Shown here: piece by piece, positions 1 through 8,036 of the stretch
Position numbering within the stretch: position 1 is the first letter of the stretch
How the letters are laid out: every line of letters starts with the position of its first letter
The notes under the pieces: generated by a model
Databases searched by the model: none
What the model saw: only the letters and a program-made list of their open reading frames with translations
Told to the model about the DNA's origin: nothing
Program-made: the position numbers and the translations under genes
NCBI GenBank assembly: GCA_004335635.1
Contig: QAXH01005950.1
Span: forward strand, 7,350 to 17,486
Length of the DNA: 10,137 nt
Reading direction: 5' to 3'
Source: Chloromonas sp. AAM2
Lineage: Eukaryota > Chlorophyta > Chlorophyceae > Chlamydomonadales > Chlamydomonadaceae

Positions 1-116
1 GTGTGGTATCATGGCCCCTAGCTAACAACCAGACGTGTGGTATCATGGCCCCTGTGCAGCTAACAACCAGACGTGTGGTATCATGGCCCCTGTGCAGCTA
101 ACAACCAGACGTGCAG
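1..116. repeat. 38-bp tandem repeat array (about 3 copies, truncated by window edge)
   Basis: Three head-to-tail copies lie at 1-34, 35-72 and 73-110, followed by the start of a fourth (GTGCAGG...) that diverges at once. Copies 2 and 3 are identical 38-mers beginning GTGTGGTATCATGGCCCC and ending AACAACCAGAC. Copy 1 lacks four bases (GTGC) in the middle. The array begins at base 1, so more copies probably lie to the left. No gene overlaps it. This is a simple minisatellite; no function can be read from it. Confidence 0.95.
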
Positions 117-296
117 GAGGCAGGCACTCTCATTTTTGCCGACCTATAACTACAAGTCACTTTTGGTCAGAGGGGATGGTCTGACCAAACCCCTGCCCCT
201 GACTTCCAATCTACAGGTCTATTACAGAATTTGAGTACGCCATTGTGCTCAGTTTCATGAGAGAATTCGAAAGCACTATTGGAAACAAAAGCACTC

Positions 297-482
297 TTCA
301 TGTTTGAGTCAGTTCCCAGGATCACAGTCTCTGGCAATTACCGGCCGATTCTGGCCACCGGTCGTCCCCGGGTTGAGTAGTAGGTGCTGGGTTGTGCTTG
401 TTTTTATTATTACTAGAGCTGTCCAATGCACTACTGTAAACAAAAAAAGTTCATGTTTGAGTCAGTTCGCAGGGTCAGAGTC
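297..482. repeat. Diverged direct repeat pair, 33 bp, offset 153 bp
   Basis: A 33-bp sequence beginning TTCATGTTTGAGTCAGTTC occurs at 297-329 and again at 450-482, with three substitutions. Each copy is preceded by an AAACAAAA-type run and followed within about 45 bp by a CCGGCCG motif, so the duplicated unit was probably longer (about 100 bp) and has decayed. Loosely similar TTGAGTA.GCCA sequences occur near 231 and 544. The best reading is remains of a dispersed or tandem non-coding repeat. No coding frame is preserved between copies. Confidence 0.75.
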
Positions 483-620
483 CTGTGCCGGCCTGGGCCA
501 TTGCCGGCCGTTTCCGAACCCAGCATGGGTTTCCAAAGTATTTTTGAGTATGCCACTGAGTAGCTCTCAGTGCGCCCGTCACAATGGCATGTTCAGATAT
601 TGATTCTGACTTATCGTTGG

Positions 621-710
621 CCTAGGTACCCTCCAGGGAGCTCACATTCGATTTCTGGGGCACAGAATGGCCCCAGAATTTGAATGTGAGCTCCCTGGAG
701 GGTACCCTGG
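621..710. repeat. Long foldback (inverted repeat), 40-bp arms with 10-nt loop
   Basis: Bases 621-660 and 671-710 are reverse complements over 40 positions with four mismatches (at 623, 624, 650 and 652). They are separated by the 10-nt spacer CACAGAATGG. The longest perfect block is 25 bp (625-649 against 682-706) and includes GGTACCCTCCAGGGAGCTCA. One mismatch (650/681) would be a G-U pair if transcribed on the plus strand. Such a hairpin could be a small-RNA precursor, a short foldback element or a recent inverted duplication. No gene overlaps it convincingly. Confidence 0.93.
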
Positions 711-1640
711 TCTACTCCTGGTATAGGTCGAAAGATACGGAAGTGCCTGCCTCCTGGCCTGGTGTATTACTTTCCAGTGCGTGGTACATCTGTTTCTGAT
801 GCGCAGCACATTTGCGCGGTACATCTGGCTGCAGCGGCTCTGCCCCTGACGGCTGTTGGTTGCACAGTTTTACCTCGGATACCAAGCGTGTGCCGTCCAC
901 GACCAAAACTGATACTTCGCCCATCTCTGACAGGTTGCAAGTCAGCCAAAGCATTTCTTACACCAGCGTAGACGAAACCGCACCCACTGTGTAAAGGGGA
1001 TTCAGAGAGCCCACCTGTCCTACTGGGACAAAAAGTGATTGGCCGCCGGGCAAAGAGGAAGAACCAGCGGAGGATTTATTTAACGTACCAAAGTGACAGG
1101 TCACACGTGAGCGTTACAGTGGTCACACGCATCGCGCGTTCCCGCACATCAACGGTTGGAGGGGTCTTCTGACCGTCTGAGCTGGGAGGTTCTGAATTGT
1201 TCTTGGCATGCTTGACAGACACATGCATCTTTTCTTAACCTTGCAGCAGAAATTGGGCTGCTAAACCAAACCCATGGCCAATGCTAGTTTGCTTGCGAGC
1301 TGAGCCGGCTGCCATCAGTTTATGGAGTGGCTAGGACCACTTTCTGACTAGCCACACGACCACCAGACCAGACGGCAGAGCCTCCCCTGCCACCCAGCAA
1401 TGCCAGAACTAACCTTTTCAGCAGATCTTCTCTGGCAGCTACCCTGCACATCTGCCTGTGGGCTCTCTGGCTGGTGCGTAGTATCACATCTGATGGCCGG
1501 CCCGCAGGCATCGCACAGGCAGGCTTAAGTCCCAGCATTCTTGAGGCAGGTAAAAGGGGCGTCGCGACAGTCGCTACGTCGGTGCTGGCTGAGATAGCGG
1601 CCTGGTAGTCGGAAACGGTTCACCAGTCAAATGCCAACCG
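711..1640. other. Gene-free stretch, no supported coding sequence
   Basis: Only short open frames with no recognisable motif are seen on either strand, and they overlap each other in different frames. A direct repeat GGTACATCTG occurs near 784 and 820. Nothing resembling a tRNA, a promoter array or a conserved protein was found. The stretch may contain the distal promoter of the downstream helicase gene. Confidence 0.6.
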
Positions 1641-1751
1641 ACATTCGGGGTGCGGCCAATTTCCGGCATGTAGGTTGACCATCGACGCAGTTCTTGTTTC
1701 ACGGTCCCATCCAAAGCTCAACCTACCAAACCTCAAACGACCCCTGACAAC
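1641..1751 (+). promoter_or_regulatory. Putative proximal promoter and 5' leader of the UAP56-like gene
   Basis: The stretch immediately upstream of the helicase start has a CCAAT-like sequence (GGCCAATTT, about 1654-1662) and then a purine-poor, CA-rich leader. The chosen ATG at 1752 sits in a good eukaryotic start context, with A at -3 and G at +4 (ACAACATGG). No TATA box is obvious. The transcription start cannot be placed from sequence alone, so the boundary between promoter and leader is inferred. Confidence 0.35.
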
Positions 1752-4700
1752 ATGGCCCAAGAAGGAGAGGAGGAGCTTCTTGACTAGTAAGCGTCGAGGT
1801 TTCTGCAGCCCAGCCAGCAACACAGCTGCAAGGAGTTGCGGCATGGCGCTAGCGGCGCGGTCACCTGCTCTCGGCTGTCACGGAACAGCCATGCAAGATC
1901 CTGAAACCCTGCGTCGTGCCTGTTGTTACGCAGCGAGGAGGAGGAGGTCCAGGAGGCCGATGCCGGCGCCGCTGCCAAGACAGGGCAGGAGAAGAAGGGC
2001 TATGTCGGCATCCATGCAACAGGTTTCAAAGAGCTGATGCTCAAGCCAGAGCTTCTGCAGGCCATCACGGACTGCGGGTTTGAACACCCTTCTGAAGGTG
2101 CGAGCAGGTCTAGATGCAACAGGATAGCGACTGGCAGGGCTTTGCTGACGCGGGTTGTGCTCTCTGGGTCCTCGCAGTTCAACACGAATGCATTCCGCAC
2201 GCCATCCTGGGCATGGACGTCCTCTGCCAGGCCAAGTCCGGCATGGGAAAGACAGCTGTATTCGTGCTGTCCATCCTCCAACAGCTTGACCCCAAGCCTG
2301 GGGAGGTGCAGGCTATCGTGCTCTGCCACACGCGCGAGCTGGCTTTCCAGGTGCGTTTGCTATTCGCGATCTTGGTCAGCGTCTTTGTACCCGTGCCTGT
2401 GCTTGTGCCTATTGCCCTATCCCGTTGCGCTTGCGTAGATTTGCCACGAGTTCGAGCGATTCAGCAAGCGCCTTCGAGGCGTCAAGATCGCAAACTTCTT
2501 TGGTGGCATGCCAATCGCCGCACACAAGGAGCTTCTGAAGAAGGACGCACCATCCATCGTCGTCGGTACACCTGGTCGTATCAAGCAGGTGAGAATGGTG
2601 TTTGCATGCAGCTGCATAGGCACCTTCCCGCCCACCTTCGACATTTATCTGACGCATCAAATGGCTTTCGCGTCCCGCAGCTTGCCAACGAAAAGGCTCT
2701 GAAGATGACATCCATCCGTCATTTTGTCCTGGACGAGTGTGACAAGATGCTGGAGAAGCTGGGTAAGTTTAGAAGTGCTTGCATGGCTGGATATTTGCAT
2801 GCGCCCTGGTTTTGTCGGAGAGGCACAGGTGTTGCATGTCGACAGCATTAAAACAGTTTTGTCTGCAGGCCATGGAGGACATTTTTCACACAAGGGCTGA
2901 TTGGCATGACAAGTGCCAATTGCAGTGTGGAAGCTCATGCCATGTCTGTGCATGCTCGTTTGCAGACATGAGAGCTGACATCCAGGACATCTTTAAGCAG
3001 ACCCCTCATGACAAGCAGGTCATGATGTTCTCGGCTACCCTCTCGCCGGAGATGCGCGTCGTCTGCAAGAAGTTTATGTCCAACGTACGCATGGGTCGGA
3101 TGGCTCTCTGCTTGTTCACAAGGGTGGCAGGGAAGCAACATTTTTGCAAGGATGCTCTTCAGTGTCACCAGCACGGGCCCGGTTGGCCTGATGTGGCACT
3201 AGCAGCATGACACGAACGAAGCCACTCAGCTCAGCATATCACACAGTCAATCCCAACTCACACGGCAGCTTCACGGGATGTGCAGCAGGCTGTCTTAAGA
3301 AGACCTTGGTGGGACGGATGCAATCGTAACTTGGTTATTCAGCATTGTGACAATGCGGCTCGCAAGAAGACGCTTGGCAGCATATTCATTTCCCGCAAGC
3401 CAGTATCAGTTAGGACGCGCCCGGCCGCTTGCCGGGGCCCCAGCCTGCTGTGGCGGCCAGCCAAGGCGAACCGGTGCCGACGTGTGTCCTTTCCACCTTC
3501 CATCCATCCAACTGCGCCTGGAAGTGAACTCCCTGGGTGTGCCGCACACCCGTCCTCCCATTCATGGCGCGTCCTGGGTGTGGCGTGGGTGTGCTTGAGG
3601 TACACACAGCGTGAGGCTTGCACATGCACCCTGCTGTTCTGGCACACGTGTCTGCATGCTTTCAGCATTTTGTCTGACAGGTGTGTCATCTGGCAGCAGC
3701 CACAGCACACACTGTCCGGGCCAGCATATTCCATCAGCATTGCCAATGTTGCATCTGGGTTGTAGGCAGGTTGGGAGATTGCAGCCAGATTGCCCTCAGC
3801 GCGTCGTGATGCCAGCCATGCATGCTTGCCCGTGCTTTGCTGCTCTGCTTTGCTTGTGCAGCCGCAAGAAATCTATGTGGACGACGAGAGCAAGCTCACT
3901 CTTCACGGTCTGGTCCAGCACTACTTCACCTTGAATGAAGACGAGAAAAACCGCAAGCTCAATGACCTGCTCGACATTCTGGACTTTAACCAGGTGTGAA
4001 GGGTACATTATTTGGAGCTAGCTGATTACGTGTGTAGAACTGGCCATCTGAAGGCCATCCCTTGATAGGTGGTCGCGGTTCTTGATGTACTTTGCGACAA
4101 AGTGCTTGCGATGGATGCTACAACTGACTGCACGCCGTGTTATTCATTTGCCATGGCATGCTGGATGGATACATGCAGGTTGTGATCTTTGTCAAGAGCG
4201 TTCCTCGTGCCACCGAGCTGAACCGATTGCTCAACGAGTGCAACTTCCCTTCAGTCACCATCCATGCTCGGATGACACAGGTATGGCAACACATGTTCAG
4301 AGGGTCACACAGCAGGTTCACGTAGTAGGGTCACGCGATAGGTTCATGTGGTAGGGTTACGTGGTAGGGTCATACGACATGGTCGCATCAAGGCAGGGTC
4401 ACATGAGTGTGCGTGTGAGAATGGGTTGCAGAGCCGAACTGCTTGAGACAACTTGCGTGGTTTGTCTTCTGGAGCTCTATTGTGTTTTGGCATGCCTTTT
4501 GCTATGCCCACTGTTCATGGCACACACTTCCTGCAGGAGGAGCGCATCAAAGTGTACAAGGCGTTTAAGGAGGGTTCAAAGCGCATCCTGGTTGCTACGG
4601 ATCTTGTGGGCCGTGGAATTGACATTGAGCGTGTCAACATCGTCATCAACTACGACATGCCTGAGACTGATGAGGTGAGCTGCACAGTTGTGTTCAAGCA

Positions 4701-5114
4701 ACGAGGTGCTTGTCTCTGGAGCTTGGCAGTAATAACTTGACCTCCTGTCATTTAGCATTCCCCTTTGTTACACACACACGTTCTCACTCGTGGCGCCCCG
4801 CGCACACTGCAGAAACATGGCAACGGTGCTGACACCTACCTGCATCGCGTGGGCCGTGCCGGACGCTTCGGCACCAAGGGCCTGGCTGTGACTTTTGTTG
4901 CATCCCAGGAGGACACCAATGTGCTCAACCAGGTATGGTTCAGCCAACAAGCACAGATTGGCATTTGAGCAGTCTTAACAGTGGCTCAACAAGGGGATGT
5001 GTAAGATGACTGTGTTTCTGCCTGTTCTCTGTGCAGGTCCAGGATCGCTTCGATGTGGACATCAAGCCCCTGCCTGACAAGATTGACAGCGCAACCTACA
5101 TGAACACTGCCTGA
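1752..5114 (+). CDS. UAP56: DECD-box RNA helicase, UAP56/DDX39/Sub2 family (complete, 11 exons, 430 aa)
   Basis: ATP-dependent RNA helicase of the nuclear TREX mRNA-export complex; the family also acts in spliceosome assembly (U2 snRNP recruitment). Exons: 1752-1786, 1934-2097, 2178-2350, 2439-2588, 2681-2762, 2966-3084, 3862-3993, 4179-4280, 4537-4674, 4813-4932, 5037-5114. All introns are GT-AG and every junction keeps frame, giving 430 aa (family about 427-428). Motifs: Q-motif region GFEHPSEVQ (60-68); motif I AKSGMGKT (85-92); Ia HTREL (117-121); GG (146-147); TPGRI (168-172); motif II DECD (192-195), diagnostic of this subfamily in place of DEAD; III SAT (224-226); IV VIFVKS (287-292); [11 protein letters not shown] (339-348); [10 protein letters not shown] (376-383). 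The C-terminus (FDVDIKPLP...ATYMNTA) is also typical. The N-terminus is acidic, as in homologues. Oddity: about seven extra residues (around EKHGNG, 365-370) between motifs V and VI. Family assignment is essentially certain; the symbol follows the family name. Confidence 0.97.
3085..3861 (+). other. Large intron 6 of the UAP56-like gene (777 bp)
   Basis: The intron runs from GTACGC to TTGTGCAG and is three or more times longer than the other nine, which span 80-256 bp. It contains no credible coding sequence on either strand. It does contain a short perfect hairpin (GGGTGTG, CCG, CACACCC near 3535) with related GGGTGTG units nearby (CTGGGTGTGGCGTGGGTGTG). The excess length suggests an inserted repeat, but no element ends or target-site duplication could be identified. 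Confidence 0.8.
4301..4391 (+). repeat. 13-bp minisatellite inside intron 8 of the helicase gene (7 units)
   Basis: Seven consecutive 13-bp units start at 4301, 4314, 4327, 4340, 4353, 4366 and 4379, with consensus AGGGTCACGTGGT. Units 1 and 3 begin AGGGTCAC while units 2 and 4 begin AGGTTCA, so a 26-bp higher-order period is superimposed. A further AGGGTCACAT lies just beyond, at about 4395. The array lies wholly within the intron (4281-4536) and does not disturb the splice sites. Confidence 0.85.
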
Positions 5115-5321
5115 GATGATACGGACTGACAGCGAGCACCCGCGACACATTGCCTTGTCTGACCCCTGAGTTTCAAAGTTTTAAGACCGCTTCTTGTGTT
5201 GATCGCGCCGCTTCGTCATGACCGCGAATGTTTCTTTGTGTTCTGAACATGTTGACTGAAGCCTTTTGACCTAAGCAAGCTTTACATGCAAGAGGAACGG
5301 TCGAACTAGGCCTGGCAGAGT

Positions 5322-5326
5322 TGTAA
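5322..5326 (+). terminator. Candidate TGTAA polyadenylation signal of the helicase gene
   Basis: TGTAA lies 208 bases after the TGA stop at 5112-5114. Chlorophyte algae typically use TGTAA about 10-20 nt before the cleavage site, so the transcript would end around 5335-5350. No AATAAA competes in between. The pentamer is short and could occur by chance, so this rests on position and on the inferred lineage. Confidence 0.55.
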
Positions 5327-5349
5327 CACAGAAACTGCCAATTCTACTC

Positions 5350-5900
5350 TACGTTTCTACGTGTAGAAGTCTTGCAATCTATGCCTCCCGCATTATACTA
5401 GTCATGACCGCTTCTTGATGTCATGGAAGTGAAATTGCTCTCTTGCATCACGTGGTACGTTGGGGCCTTCAATGCTCATGTGCAAGGTGCTCTGCAGGGT
5501 GATCTGCATTACAATCGCCAGAAATATTCGCCCGCCGCATTATGCAATGTTATGAGCATGTCAAGATTGGTTGGATTCACCCATGACAGTCAGTAGGTCA
5601 CAGCTATCGCTAGCCATGCTCTGTTAGGACAAGCAGGTCTGATACGCCACTGGTTTACTGATGAGGCAACTGACGTTGGCAAATGCTGCTGGATCCACTC
5701 AGTTTGTCATGGACTTTGCTGGCCTTCAACCTTGTTATTCTGGCTTGTGTACTGATCAAGCACCCTCGAGCTACTTTAGTGTAGGTTGAAACGAGCCTGA
5801 GGCTCACCCTCCTTTGCAGGAGCAGGAAGGGAGTTGGAGGAAGGCGACCCTGTGCACGTCCCTATACACTCGGAGACCTAGACCTGCGTGCAAGCCCAGA
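5350..5900. other. Intergenic stretch with no supported feature
   Basis: No protein-like open frame, tRNA, or long repeat was seen on either strand. A CTGATGAG near 5657 was checked as a hammerhead or C/D snoRNA core and lacks the partner motif. The DNA reads as ordinary intergenic sequence between the helicase 3' end and the inverted-repeat block. Confidence 0.5.
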
Positions 5901-5903
5901 GAA

Positions 5904-6269
5904 ACAAAGAAGTTTGCTAGTTCTGGGACAATTCTGTGTGAGTCACAGTTCTGATGCGTTTGTTTGAGTGCATGCCGGTCAGAATGGTTCACACACCGGT
6001 TTGCATTTTTACCCAGCAGGTCATGTCTCTTAGTTCGCTGTCCCAGAATTGGTGTGGTACCGTGTACCACAATTCCCATTGCCCACCCCGTATGCGATTG
6101 ACGCGCGTGTTTGCCTGACACACACGGTCACTGGGTGGCCACAGTTCCTGTGAAAACCATGCAAGGCAAACTGCGACCCCCGGCTGACACTGGCTTCCGA
6201 CAACGGGGACTTACAACACCGGTTCCAGTGTTACTCCCAGGAATTGTCCCAGAACTGGCAAACTTCTTT
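5904..6269. repeat. Inverted-repeat pair about 33 bp long, MITE-like spacing
   Basis: The left arm starts near 5904 (AAACAAAGAAGTTTGCTAG...) and is matched by the reverse complement of the right arm ending near 6269. The arms agree over about 33 bp with two substitutions, and the shared core AGTTCTGGGACAATTC is perfect. The spacer is about 300 bp and holds a third related copy (CTGTCCCAGAATTGG, about 6040) and a perfect GTGGTAC-CGT-GTACCAC hairpin. The size and arms resemble a non-autonomous DNA transposon, but no clear target-site duplication flanks it. Internal open frames exist only because the arms are read in both directions. Confidence 0.6.
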
Positions 6270-6649
6270 CTTTTTGGCAGTGATTTTTTGCAATCAATGG
6301 GATATCTCACATCAGGGAAGCCGCCATAGCAGAGGGGAAGAAATCTGTACCGCCCTGACCGAACTGAGCAAGGGGGGAAAGAAAGGCAGGCAGGTGGGCA
6401 TAATCAGGCCAAAGGCAGAAAGGAACAGGCAGGACGACAGTCAAGCGGTTACAAAAGACAGGAAAACCAGTTGACGGGAGCTTAGAAGGCACAAGCAAAG
6501 CATGCCAGTCGAGCGACCTGCGTGCAGGGCCAGTGATCAAGTGATGACGTACAATCTTTGTGAATGCCTGAGAAAGACCGCCCTGCTGGGCTGGGCCAGG
6601 CATGGCAATCGAACAATGGACAGTCGTTGCTTCGTTTATTTGACAGCCT

Positions 6650-7015
6650 TCAGTCTGGGGAGGACTGCTCAGGATGTCTGCAAATATGTTTTACCCACCT
6701 CGCTGCTGGTGGGCCGGGGCTCCTGCTGTCTCTCCTGCCTTTGCTCCTCTTCTCTCGCTTGCTCTTCTTGCTCTTCTTGCTCTTCATATCACGCCGGCTG
6801 CCGCTGATCTTCTTGCCCGCGTCCCTACCCTCGCTGCGGCTCCTGCTGAGGTTCCTCTTGCTCTTCTTTCCCTTCGCGGGAGGGCTGCGGCCCCTTCCAC
6901 GCTCTCCCTCTTCCAACTCAACCCCCGCCCCTGAGTCACCACCACTGCCACCCCCAATCAACTCAACACCATCGTGCCTATCCGCCAGGTGATCCTCAGA
7001 AAGGCTTCTGCTGAG
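6650..7015 (-). CDS. Lys/Arg/Ser-rich (RS-like) open frame, probably the 3' exon of a nuclear protein
   Basis: Read on the minus strand, the frame is open from 7015 (after a TAA at 7016-7018) to a TGA at 6650-6652, about 121 codons. The N-terminal part is Gly/Glu-rich and acidic (SEDHLADRHDGVEL, then GGGSGGDSG and ELEEGERGRGRSPP). It becomes strongly basic with SR/KS runs (KKSKRNLSRSRSEG, MKSKKSKKSKREKRSKGRR, DSRSPGPP). That order of acidic then RS/KS tract is common in splicing and other nuclear proteins. The only in-frame ATG is late, so the true start must be in an upstream exon or lost. A weak acceptor (ACTCAG, CAG) is present at about 7008-7015. TGTAA occurs on this strand about 200 nt past the stop (6448-6452). 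Family unknown; a relic or low-complexity coincidence remains possible. Confidence 0.45.
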   Translation of the reverse strand, partial: LSRSLSEDHLADRHDGVELIGGGSGGDSGAGVELEEGERGRGRSPPAKGKKSKRNLSRSRSEGRDAGKKISGSRRDMKSKKSKKSKREKRSKGRRDSRSPGPPAARWVKHICRHPEQSSPD

Positions 7016-7197
7016 TTAATCAGTCCTCATGGCGTCATGAGTTCAGTATCAGCCTTGCCAAAGTCTATAAGGAGCTTGGCTACAGCACAGAGAAGCAAGC
7101 TTTTGATTCCTTCATAAGGATGAGGAACTTGACACCTAATGAAGATTACATTGTGATGGCATCAAAGGCCAATCCTAGTAAATGTTACATCTTCTGA
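7015..7197 (+). pseudogene. Antirepressor-like (MSV199/AntA-type) fragment, about 60 aa
   Basis: The plus-strand frame is open between a TGA at 7012-7014 and the TGA at 7195-7197. It reads SSWRHEFSISLAKVYKELGY followed by STEKQAFDSFIRMRNLTPNE and DYIVMASKANPSK. It has the look of small DNA-binding or antirepressor domains (MSV199, AntA, Bro-N types) common in phages and in nucleocytoplasmic large DNA viruses of algae: a short helical LGY segment, then a basic helix, then an EDYIV-type turn. No initiator ATG precedes the fragment in frame. A GT at 7178 followed by CGGCAG at 7221-7226 could mark a roughly 49-nt intron. Its codon use is more A/T-rich than that of the helicase exons. The family match is from pattern memory only, so it is tentative. 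Confidence 0.3.
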
Positions 7198-7211
7198 GTT
7201 TTTGTTGAACT

Positions 7212-8036
7212 TTGTTTTATCGGCAGCAGGGCGGTGCTTCTCAGCAGACCGTGCTCCGTACAGCAAAGGGCTCCCGGGTTGTAGGGCCTTGCACTGCTCA
7301 TTGGACAAGGGACCACAGCGGTTTGCTGTCAAAATACCGGTGTCTGGCACAAGTTCTGTGTCGCTGCGCAGCCGGGTACTGTACACGTGACCAACTCCTG
7401 CTGGCTGTTCTTGAGCAGCAGCTGCGGTTTGCTGACTTTGACTTGAAGGTAGTTGACTCACAGTTTGAGGTTGTAGGGACCGGAAGTAATCTTACTCTTT
7501 TACGCATGCCCTGCTCAATGTTCGACACTACAGATGAGGCTGTCAACGAGCCTGCTCAAGTCGTCTGGTCTCCTAGCTATCTTTTGAACACGCTGTTGCT
7601 TCTGGTATCCTACCTGGCTCGCGGCCACTGTGTGTTCCACAGAAAACACAGCTGGCTGTGATGAGCGGGGCGGAGCTTTCACTGGCGCATTCCATGAACG
7701 CCTTCCCTCTGGGGAAGACGCAACACACCAGCTGCTCCTTGACATGAGCACAAGGCGATTACGATACTTCAGCTGTCTTGCCAGCAAGCTTCTGTGCGCT
7801 CCTGAAGCCCCAGCGTGCCTCCAACAGGCGCAACCGTTGACCGTTTTGGCGAAGCATTTGCACAGCTTGGAATGGCGAAGCTTGCAGCATAACATGAGCT
7901 GCTTTACGGCCAAGAACAGATGTCCGCTTCCGTGTTGCGCATTCACATCAGTGAAACGAAGCTGCGCAGGCCGCTGGGCACGCAGCAGACCCTGGCGGCT
8001 TTTGCAGAGGTTAGCAGCGTGCGCACCCTCTAATCT
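7212..8036 (+). pseudogene. Degenerate coding stretch, unrecognised, with in-frame stops
   Basis: Protein-like sequence appears in pieces. In one frame, 7212-7661 is open for 149 codons and includes LLLAVLEQQLRFADFDLK and QFEVVGTGSNLTLLRMPCSM. The same frame resumes at 7806-8030 with ATVDRFGEAFAQLGMAKLAA, a single TAA at 7890-7892, then HELLYGQEQMSASVLRIHIS and ETKLRRPLGTQQTLAAFAE, ending at TAA 8031. A different frame after an acceptor-like CCACAG (7637-7642) gives KTQLAVMSGAELSLAHSMNA and FPLGKTQ. Possible splice sites include CCAACAG at 7827 and GAG/GTTAGC at 8010. No splicing choice I found removes the TAA, which could be a mutated CAA (Gln). The helical LG/FG/PL spacing faintly recalls sorting-nexin BAR domains, but I would not assign it. 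A long minus-strand frame over 7515-8093 looks like a shadow. Confidence 0.35.

Noticed and set aside
1..116. CRISPR array
   Set aside because: The units are contiguous tandem copies with no unique spacers, and the window is eukaryotic.
2870..2965. Alternative acceptor TCTGCAG in helicase intron 5 giving an extra exon
   Set aside because: The reading frame entered from exon 5 meets a TGA after ten codons, and direct joining to 2966 restores the conserved [11 protein letters not shown] sequence exactly.
5655..5760. CTGATGAG core as a hammerhead ribozyme or C/D snoRNA
   Set aside because: No GAAA partner at suitable distance for a hammerhead, the base before TGATGA is C and not a purine for a C box, and there is no terminal stem.
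5804..6329. Two opposite-strand frames sharing the peptide IVPELANFF, suggesting a duplicated domain
   Set aside because: The shared peptide is simply the two arms of the inverted repeat read on opposite strands.
6540..6570. GTGATGA ... CTGA as a C/D box snoRNA
   Set aside because: The boxes are only about 20 nt apart and no second D box or terminal stem follows.
6564..6992. Plus-strand Leu/Phe/Ser-rich frame (142 codons) that looks like a membrane protein
   Set aside because: It is the complement of the Lys/Arg/Ser-rich minus-strand frame; the Leu-rich character comes from the CTTCTT/CTCTT complement of the KSK codons.
7881..7900. TAA recoded as glutamine (ulvophyte-type genetic code)
   Set aside because: The H2B gene in the same window ends with TAA exactly at the conserved C-terminus, and the helicase uses only CAA/CAG for Gln.
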